The notes below the pieces were generated by a model, which was not told where the DNA came from, made no database searches, and worked only from the letters and a program-made list of their open reading frames with translations. Below are positions 14,745 through 19,871 of a stretch of DNA of 19,871 bases, one piece after another; within the stretch, counting starts at the first letter, position 1; the number at the start of each line of letters is the position of its first letter. The stretch is from Gammaproteobacteria bacterium. GTDB taxonomy: Bacteria; Pseudomonadota; Gammaproteobacteria; SZUA-229. The stretch spans positions 1 to 19,871 of the forward strand of contig DAOWFN010000149.1 of the NCBI GenBank assembly GCA_030637945.1, read 5' to 3'. A program made the position numbers and the translations under genes.

Positions 14745-14783
14745 AAAACGGCGTGAAGGTTAAGGTAGCCTTTCCGCCGTTTT
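14745..14783. terminator. Bidirectional hairpin terminator between aqpZ and mlaA
   Basis: AAAACGGCG (14745-14753) pairs perfectly with CGCCGTTTT (14775-14783). Inner bases GAAGG and CCTTTC extend the stem imperfectly. It is flanked by A-rich and T-rich tracts on both sides (TTTTATTTTAT to the right), the standard form of a shared rho-independent terminator for convergent genes. Confidence 0.85.
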
Positions 14784-14797
14784 ATTTTATGTTCATG

Positions 14798-15646
14798 TTA
14801 ATTCTTAGGCTTATTGGTGCCTTCGGTCATTATTTCCAGTTGATTATGCATTTTGTTTTCACGAAGCAGGTCGTCTTTGATAATGCCGTCATCTTTAAAT
14901 AAATCTTCATCATCAAAAAGTTCATCTTCATTAAAGTCTTCTGGCGGATCGCCGTCATAGATCAAGAATTCGCGTCTTAATAACCAGGCGTCTCGTATGA
15001 ATGAATATTTGTCAGGGACGGTTTCATCGATTATGTTGCTTGCTTTGAGCAGGCCGGCTCGTACGTCGATGTATTTTATCGTCAAAGTAACCAGGCTTTG
15101 ATTTAATGTCTGGCGTTTAAAGATTGGATCAAAGTATGTCCAGTCAACTGCCAGACCAGCAGTGTCACGAATGGTCATTGGTCCGATGAAGGGTAATACT
15201 AAATACGGCCCACTATTTACTCCCCATACGGCGAGTGTCTGACCAAAGTCTTCGTTTTGTTTGGGCAGATCCATGTCTGTTGCAAAGTCGATCAAACCTA
15301 AAAGTCCAAAGGTTGTGTTGAAGACAAATCGTGCAGACGTGGCAGCAGCTTCATGAAATTTAAACTGCAGTAACTGGTTAAAGAATACGACGATATCATC
15401 TATGTTATTGAAGAAGTTGCTTACACCTTTACTGGCGAAGCTGGGCATTATAAAGTCATAAGCTTCAGCTGCAGGTTTGATCGCATATTTATCAACGCTT
15501 TCGTTGAAAGCAAACATGCTGCGGTTGAAACTCTCTAAGGGGTCATCCGGGTTTGGCGGGCCATCCAAAGTTGTGCATCCACTACTAAATAAAAAAGTAA
15601 TGAAGAGTAAGCAGCAACATGAAATTTTATTATTGTTTTTTTTCAC
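14798..15646 (-). CDS. mlaA: Outer membrane lipid asymmetry lipoprotein MlaA (VacJ)
   Basis: This is the outer-membrane lipoprotein of the Mla system, which removes misplaced phospholipids from the outer leaflet. The 282-residue product has a lipoprotein signal ending at C24 (SSGCTT; serine at -3 is slightly atypical). The family core follows: DPLESFNRSMFAFNESVDKY, VSNFFNNIDDIVVFFNQLLQ, ARFVFNTTFGLLGLIDFATD, EDFGQTLAVWGVNSGPYLVL and RDTAGLAVDW. Residues 231-259 form a strongly acidic tail (15 of 29 are D or E), and the protein exceeds E. coli MlaA (251) by about 30 residues because of this end. The start codon is GTG at 15644-15646, 15 bases after the lpxB stop, so the two are co-transcribed. 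No Shine-Dalgarno is evident. Confidence 0.95.
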   Translation of the reverse strand: MKKNNNKISCCCLLFITFLFSSGCTTLDGPPNPDDPLESFNRSMFAFNESVDKYAIKPAAEAYDFIMPSFASKGVSNFFNNIDDIVVFFNQLLQFKFHEAAATSARFVFNTTFGLLGLIDFATDMDLPKQNEDFGQTLAVWGVNSGPYLVLPFIGPMTIRDTAGLAVDWTYFDPIFKRQTLNQSLVTLTIKYIDVRAGLLKASNIIDETVPDKYSFIRDAWLLRREFLIYDGDPPEDFNEDELFDDEDLFKDDGIIKDDLLRENKMHNQLEIMTEGTNKPKN

Positions 15647-15661
15647 AAGGATTATGTCGGG

Positions 15662-16828
15662 TTAAACGTTGTTGTTAATCATTTTGTAAGCCAGTTCAGC
15701 AACATTTTTAGACCCGTCACCGCCACCTAGTTGCTGACGGATTAAGGATAGTTCATGTTGCATGGAATCGTAGTATTTTTCATCATTTAGCAGCTTTAAT
15801 GCCTCTTGTGCGATGTCTTCAGGTCTGGTGTTTTGTTGAACGAATTCTCTAACGATCTCTTTGCCGGAGATAATATTAACCAGTCCAAGATATTTAACGC
15901 TGACCAGAAATTTTAGAATAAAGTGACTTAAGGCTGCGATCTTGTAAACAATGACCATAGGAACTTCGAGTAAACCTATCTCGAGCGTTGCGGTACCTGA
16001 GGCGGTGAGGATGATGTCGCATGCCTGAATAACATCATAGAACGGTTCTTTGCTTGTTGTTACAGACAGTTCGTCGATGGCTGCGTTAAAAGGTGCGAGG
16101 TCTTCATTTTTAACAGTGCTCGCCACAGGTAATACGAACTGGATACCGGGTTTATTTTTTTTGATAATTTTTGCAGTTTCGAGAAGTATTGGCAGAACGT
16201 GTTTTATCTCACCGCTTCGGCTTCCGGGAAATAACCCTAAAGTTGTTTTATCGTCGATCTTTAATTGTGTGCGGGCTTGCTGTTTTGTCTTGTCGGCAAT
16301 GACTTCGTTGGTAAGAGGGTGGCCAGTGAAGGTAACGGGTACATCAGCGTCTTCATATAACTTTTTTTCGAACGGTAAGATGACTGCCATGTGATCAACG
16401 ATGCTGCCCATTTTGTAGACACGTTTCGGTCGCCATGCCCACACCTGCGGGCCGATATAAAACAAGACTTTGATGCCAATGCTTTTGGCGTAAGCGGCCA
16501 GGCGTTGATTAAATTCCTGATAATCTACCAGTATTAATAAGTCGGGTGGGTCGTTAGCGATATCCTGTTTTAATCTGTTTAACTCTGCTTTTATCATGTT
16601 GTACTTTAGTAGTACTTCAACGATGCCGACAACCGCGAGTTCTGTCATATCGATAAAAACATTAACACCGGCTTCGCGCAGATTGTCACCACCCATGCCA
16701 CGAACAGAAATCGAATCATCGAGTTTTTTTAGCTCCGTTACCAGCCTTGCCGCGTGGGCATCGCCTGATGCCTCACCCGCAACGATGACAACATTTTTGC
16801 CTGTAGTATTTGATTTTTTTTCTGACAC
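15662..16828 (-). CDS. lpxB: Lipid-A-disaccharide synthase
   Basis: LpxB is the membrane-associated glycosyltransferase that joins lipid X and UDP-diacylglucosamine to form the lipid A disaccharide in the Raetz pathway. The 388-residue product (E. coli 382) shows VAGEASGDAHAARL (GEASGD at 18-23), MTELAVVGIVEVL, FYIGPQVWAWRPKRVYKM, VTFTGHPLTNEV, GLFPGSRSGEIKHVLP and ILTASGTATLEIGLLEVPMV, all hallmark positions. The start is GTG; the only upstream in-frame codons lead to a stop, so no ATG alternative exists. It is oriented away from rnhB and paired with mlaA, unlike the usual fabZ-lpxA-lpxB-rnhB-dnaE order. Confidence 0.96.
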   Translation of the reverse strand: MSEKKSNTTGKNVVIVAGEASGDAHAARLVTELKKLDDSISVRGMGGDNLREAGVNVFIDMTELAVVGIVEVLLKYNMIKAELNRLKQDIANDPPDLLILVDYQEFNQRLAAYAKSIGIKVLFYIGPQVWAWRPKRVYKMGSIVDHMAVILPFEKKLYEDADVPVTFTGHPLTNEVIADKTKQQARTQLKIDDKTTLGLFPGSRSGEIKHVLPILLETAKIIKKNKPGIQFVLPVASTVKNEDLAPFNAAIDELSVTTSKEPFYDVIQACDIILTASGTATLEIGLLEVPMVIVYKIAALSHFILKFLVSVKYLGLVNIISGKEIVREFVQQNTRPEDIAQEALKLLNDEKYYDSMQHELSLIRQQLGGGDGSKNVAELAYKMINNNV

Positions 16829-16920
16829 TTTGCTTTTATGGGATATATTTTTTATTATGGCTTATGCAACAGGGTGTGACCGTTTGGTCGCTCGAAATAA
16901 TTAAAAAGAATAATACAATA

Positions 16921-17532
16921 ATGAAAATAACATTGCAGGATGAATTACCCGTTATCAACGGCTTGCTGGCAGGTGCAGATGAAGCAGGGCGTGGTCCGCT
17001 GGCGGGCAATGTGGTTGCTGCAGCAGTAATATTGAATCCGGATGCTCCTATTCAAGGTCTGGATGATTCAAAAAAGCTGACTGAGAAGAAAAGACAATTA
17101 TTAGAAATTGAAATAAAAGAAAAAGCCCTGGCATGGTCTGTGGTCAGTGTTTCACCACAACAGATCGATGAGATGAATATTTTACAGGCATCGCTTTTTG
17201 CCATGAGGTCAGCCGCTGAGAATCTGCATGTCTCGCCTGACCATGTGTTTGTCGATGGCAATAAAACACTGCCTGATTGTTTCTGTGATACTACGGCCAT
17301 TATTAAAGGTGATTCTCGCGTTGCTGAAATAAGTGCGGCGTCCATACTGGCAAAAGTCGAGCGAGACGCACAGATGCTGGATCTGCACAAACAATACCCT
17401 GAGTATGGGTTTGATAAACATAAAGGTTATCCAACCAAAGCGCATCGTGAAATATTGAACGATATCGGTCCCTGTCCGGAACATCGCCGAAGTTATGCGC
17501 CGGTTCGTGAAGTGTTGTTAGAAGGGGTATAA
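16921..17532 (+). CDS. rnhB: Ribonuclease HII
   Basis: This enzyme removes ribonucleotides embedded in DNA and RNA from RNA:DNA hybrids. The 203-residue product carries the RNase HII signature GADEAGRGPLAG, with D20 and E21 as the first catalytic acids. The others are D112 in VFVDGNK and D131 in IIKGDSRV, followed by ISAASILAKVERD and YGFDKHKGYPT. The frame extends upstream to 16810, but those codons overlap the lpxB start and encode an unrelated hydrophobic stretch. ATG 16921 gives the family-length N-terminus. A divergent 92-base space separates it from lpxB and must hold both promoters; I could not assign either with confidence. The next gene follows after 16 bases. Confidence 0.96.
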   Translation: MKITLQDELPVINGLLAGADEAGRGPLAGNVVAAAVILNPDAPIQGLDDSKKLTEKKRQLLEIEIKEKALAWSVVSVSPQQIDEMNILQASLFAMRSAAENLHVSPDHVFVDGNKTLPDCFCDTTAIIKGDSRVAEISAASILAKVERDAQMLDLHKQYPEYGFDKHKGYPTKAHREILNDIGPCPEHRRSYAPVREVLLEGV

Positions 17533-17548
17533 AAAAGAGGTTTAATAC

Positions 17549-18505
17549 GTGATGGAAGGTAAAAATGTAACTAAAGATAAAGCCCGCTTGATAGCTTCCT
17601 ATCTGTTGTCATTATCCTTGTTTGCGTTGGCTGGTTCCATCATTTATTTCACTTATGAAGTTGCCATCATTGGCAAACAGGTTCCAGATATTCTGGTGAG
17701 AATTGATGCAGCTACTGAAAAGATCGAACCGATACTGGGTGAAGTGGATGAGATTGCAGACCTGGTGCCACCCATTCTCGTAGAAGTTGAGGAGATCCGT
17801 AAAATGATACCGCCGATTCTGGAAGAGGTGGAGCAGACACGTAAGATGATTCCATCGATCCTCAGGGAAGTTGAGCAAACACGAAATCAGATACCCGCCG
17901 TACTCAAAGAATCTGCAGCTATACGTGGTGAGTTGCCAGGGGTGCTCGCCAGTGCCAATAAAGCATCTGATGCTGTAGCTGCTGTTTCAGCACAAGTTGA
18001 AGCTAGCAGGCCGTTGGTAACTGAAGTATTGCAAGAAGTCGAAACCACCCGCAAATCTATTCCGCCGATGATGGACAGGGCTGATGGCCTTATCGAAAAA
18101 GCGCGCGTGGCCGGTAAAGAGGCTAGCCAGGGAGCGGTCACAGGGGTTTTCTCCGGTATTATCATGGCGCCATTTGCGCTGATAGCCGATGTTGGACAAG
18201 GTATTTCCGGCATTTCTGAGCAAGAGGCAAAAGAGTTTACCAAAAGAGATTTTGAGCTTATAGAGCAAGCAGCTTTGCAACTGTTAAATACCGGTTCCAT
18301 TGATGATAAGAGTTCATGGAGTAATGCAGAATCTAATCATTATGGAGACATATTTTTGACTGAGACTTATGATGAAGGTGAATATTTTGAGATCGAATGC
18401 CGGACATTGGTATTTAAATTGTATAAAGAAGGTGACTTGTTAAAAGAATCTGATCGTTCGTTCTGTAAGACCGAAGATGGCACATGGGATTTTGATGTGG
18501 ATTGA
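17549..18505 (+). CDS. Membrane-anchored protein with ten 14-residue repeats, unknown function
   Basis: I do not recognise this 318-residue protein. It has one N-terminal hydrophobic segment (about residues 14-37, ASYLLSLSLFALAGSIIYFT). Residues 45-184 are ten consecutive 14-residue repeats without any insertion or deletion, with a consensus close to IPPILEEVEQTRKM; the best copies start at 73, 87 and 101. A glycine/alanine-rich hydrophobic stretch (about 194-222) follows, then a C-terminal domain with C284 and C306. Its end (ECRTLVFKLYKEG...FCKTEDGTW) resembles the C-terminal pattern of 17-kDa surface-antigen-type lipoproteins. The start is GTG 17549 or ATG 17552; GAGG at 17537-17540 is better spaced for GTG. 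It lies 16 bases after rnhB, so it is probably in the same operon. A rod-like envelope tether or spacer is one possible role, as inference only. Confidence 0.8.
   Translation: MMEGKNVTKDKARLIASYLLSLSLFALAGSIIYFTYEVAIIGKQVPDILVRIDAATEKIEPILGEVDEIADLVPPILVEVEEIRKMIPPILEEVEQTRKMIPSILREVEQTRNQIPAVLKESAAIRGELPGVLASANKASDAVAAVSAQVEASRPLVTEVLQEVETTRKSIPPMMDRADGLIEKARVAGKEASQGAVTGVFSGIIMAPFALIADVGQGISGISEQEAKEFTKRDFELIEQAALQLLNTGSIDDKSSWSNAESNHYGDIFLTETYDEGEYFEIECRTLVFKLYKEGDLLKESDRSFCKTEDGTWDFDVD
17681..18100 (+). repeat. Coding tandem repeat, ten units of 42 bases
   Basis: This segment encodes residues 45-184 of the preceding entry as ten in-phase 42-base units. Protein similarity is highest for units three to five (17765-17890), with shared codons for ILxEVExxR. 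The DNA has diverged, so the repeat is old and maintained at the protein level rather than a recent slippage product. Confidence 0.75.
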
Positions 18506-18636
18506 TTTTTAATCATTAATGTGTCTTCACTCTGGCCGCTTTACGGGACAAAATATTTCATATCAGGCCTCATAATTTGCTGTTGAGTCTCTACTGATTT
18601 GGTACACTTATACCTCATTCAAATAGAGGTTCTTTA

Positions 18637-19871
18637 GTGGCACCCCACGTGACAGATCAACCCGGTTTTATCCATCTGAGAGTACATACTGAATACTCTC
18701 TGGTTGATGGCGTCGTGCGTGTGAAGCCTCTGATGAAGGTGCTTGCTGAAGACAGCATGCCCGCGGTGGCATTGACCGATCAGAGCAATTTATTTGCTAT
18801 GGTCAAGTTTACCCGGGCAGCTCTTGGTGCAGGTATTAAACCTGTCATCGGCGTCGATGCGCTGGTTCGTCACGGTGACGATCAGGAAGCGCCGTTTCAA
18901 ATGGTCCTGCTGGTGCAGGACAAGCAGGGTTATCTCAATCTGTCCGAACTTATCTCAAAGAGTTACCTGGAAGGTCAGCATCGTGGTGTGCCCATAATGC
19001 AGGCTGAATGGATCGAGCAGCACGCCGAAGGTATTATCGCTTTATCCGGCGGGCGTAATGGTGACATAGGACGTGCTTTACTTGCCGGACAGACAGAACT
19101 GGCAAAACAACGCCTCAGTATCTGGCAAAGTTGTTTTAAAGACCGTTTTTATATCGAGTTGCAACGTACGGGACGTGAGAACGAAGAAGCCTATATAGCA
19201 GATGCCGTAAACCTCGCTATCGAACACGATGTGCCCGTCGTGGCGACCAATGATGTCCGGTTTCTAAAAGCCGATGAATTCGAAGCACATGAGGCAAGGG
19301 TTTGTATTCATGATGGTCGTACTCTGGATGATCCGCGCCGACCAAAGAATTACAGTGAGCAACAATACCTCCGTACCACTCAAGAGATGCAAACCTTGTT
19401 TGCAGATATTCCTGAGGCACTAGCCAACACTGTCGAAATTGCAAAGCGCTGTAATTTCACTGTTCGTTTAGGCGAAAGTTTTCTGCCGCAATTTCCGATC
19501 CCCGAAGGTGAAACTGAAGACAGCTATTTCAGCAGGGTCTCACGTGAGGGTCTTGAAGAACGGTTAGATGATCTACTGGATAAAACCGCTGAAGATTATG
19601 CGGTGCAGCGTAAAGAATATGATGAACGTCTACAGATAGAGCTCGATGTCATCATCAACATGGGTTTTCCCGGTTACTTTCTCATCGTTGCCGATTTTAT
19701 CCACTGGTCAAAAGATAATGATATCCCCGTCGGTCCGGGGCGTGGCTCGGGCGCCGGCTCACTGGTCGCTTACGCGTTAAAAATTACTGACATTGATCCT
19801 CTGGAATTTGATCTGCTGTTCGAGCGTTTCCTCAACCCCGAACGTGTTTCTCTGCCGGATTTCGATATCGA
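18637..19871 (+). CDS. dnaE: DNA polymerase III alpha subunit, N-terminal part (partial)
   Basis: This is the catalytic subunit of the replicative polymerase. The window covers the first 411 codons. The N-terminal PHP domain starts GFIHLRVHTEYSLVDGVV, and later conserved blocks include VVATNDVRFL, ADIPEALANTVEIAKRCN, GFPGYFLIVADFIHWSKDN and VGPGRGSGAGSLVAYALKIT. The window ends in LPDFDI plus two bases of the next codon, i.e. inside the PDFDxD motif that carries the first two catalytic aspartates. The start is GTG 18637, with AGAGG seven to eight bases upstream; a later GTG at 18649 is less well placed. The preceding 131 bases after the repeat-protein gene presumably contain a promoter, but no convincing -35/-10 pair was found. 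Confidence 0.95.
   Translation, partial: MAPHVTDQPGFIHLRVHTEYSLVDGVVRVKPLMKVLAEDSMPAVALTDQSNLFAMVKFTRAALGAGIKPVIGVDALVRHGDDQEAPFQMVLLVQDKQGYLNLSELISKSYLEGQHRGVPIMQAEWIEQHAEGIIALSGGRNGDIGRALLAGQTELAKQRLSIWQSCFKDRFYIELQRTGRENEEAYIADAVNLAIEHDVPVVATNDVRFLKADEFEAHEARVCIHDGRTLDDPRRPKNYSEQQYLRTTQEMQTLFADIPEALANTVEIAKRCNFTVRLGESFLPQFPIPEGETEDSYFSRVSREGLEERLDDLLDKTAEDYAVQRKEYDERLQIELDVIINMGFPGYFLIVADFIHWSKDNDIPVGPGRGSGAGSLVAYALKITDIDPLEFDLLFERFLNPERVSLPDFDI

Noticed and set aside
16810..16920. N-terminal extension of rnhB as a membrane segment
   Set aside because: It overlaps the start of divergent lpxB, its hydrophobic residues come from T-rich DNA, and the family start is at 16921.
17681..18100. 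CRISPR-like or VNTR array from the regular 42-base period
   Set aside because: The units have no identical repeats or spacers at DNA level and are continuous coding sequence; periodicity is in the protein.
17612..18300. Antisense reading frames (88, 97 and 137 residues) opposite the repeat protein
   Set aside because: They are open only because the 42-base repeat avoids stops on the opposite strand; no start signals or family features were seen.

Overview
The window is chromosomal DNA of a gammaproteobacterium outside the Enterobacterales. The evidence is a dense set of conserved housekeeping genes whose proteins align closely with gammaproteobacterial families (DnaQ, SmpB, RatA, RnfH, BamE, Fur, RelA, Tdh, Kbl, AqpZ, MlaA, LpxB, RnhB, DnaE), moderate GC with AT-rich intergenic DNA, and palindromic REP-like repeats between convergent genes. 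No prophage, insertion sequence, CRISPR array, rRNA or tRNA was recognised. The species cannot be named from this sequence.

Layout. 1-1000: the 3' end of dnaQ converges on smpB across a large inverted pair of REP-like units. 1002-4151: an NSS-family Na+ symporter, ratA and rnfH on the plus strand, then bamE on the minus strand, then fur on the plus strand. Apart from the symporter this is the familiar smpB/ratA/rnfH/bamE/fur neighbourhood. 4319-8985: relA (monofunctional ppGpp synthetase type), then tdh and kbl, which together convert threonine to glycine plus acetyl-CoA. tdh and kbl are separated by a spacer packed with palindromes. 9046-10298: a two-gene minus-strand unit of an unrecognised exported protein and a YceI-family exported protein, behind a near-consensus promoter that a palindrome overlaps. 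10607-12366: an unusual response regulator with a membrane anchor and a predicted periplasmic C-terminal domain, followed 8 bases later by a small TfoX N-terminal-domain protein. 12430-13725: an MscS-type channel on the minus strand. 14042-14731: aqpZ. 14798-16828: lpxB followed by mlaA on the minus strand, both starting with GTG. 16921-19871: rnhB, then a membrane-anchored protein with ten uninterrupted 14-residue repeats, then the first 411 codons of dnaE. The window ends inside the catalytic PDFDxD motif of DnaE.

Functional themes are replication and repair (dnaQ, rnhB, dnaE), outer membrane biogenesis (bamE, lpxB, mlaA), stress and metal regulation (relA, fur), trans-translation (smpB), threonine catabolism (tdh, kbl) and osmotic or water balance (mscS, aqpZ). 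The usual lpxA-lpxB-rnhB-dnaE order is broken here: lpxB points away from rnhB, and the repeat protein sits between rnhB and dnaE. The least explained parts are the 14-residue repeat protein, the membrane-anchored response regulator, the YceI-linked operon with its palindromic operator candidate, and several families of intergenic palindromes.
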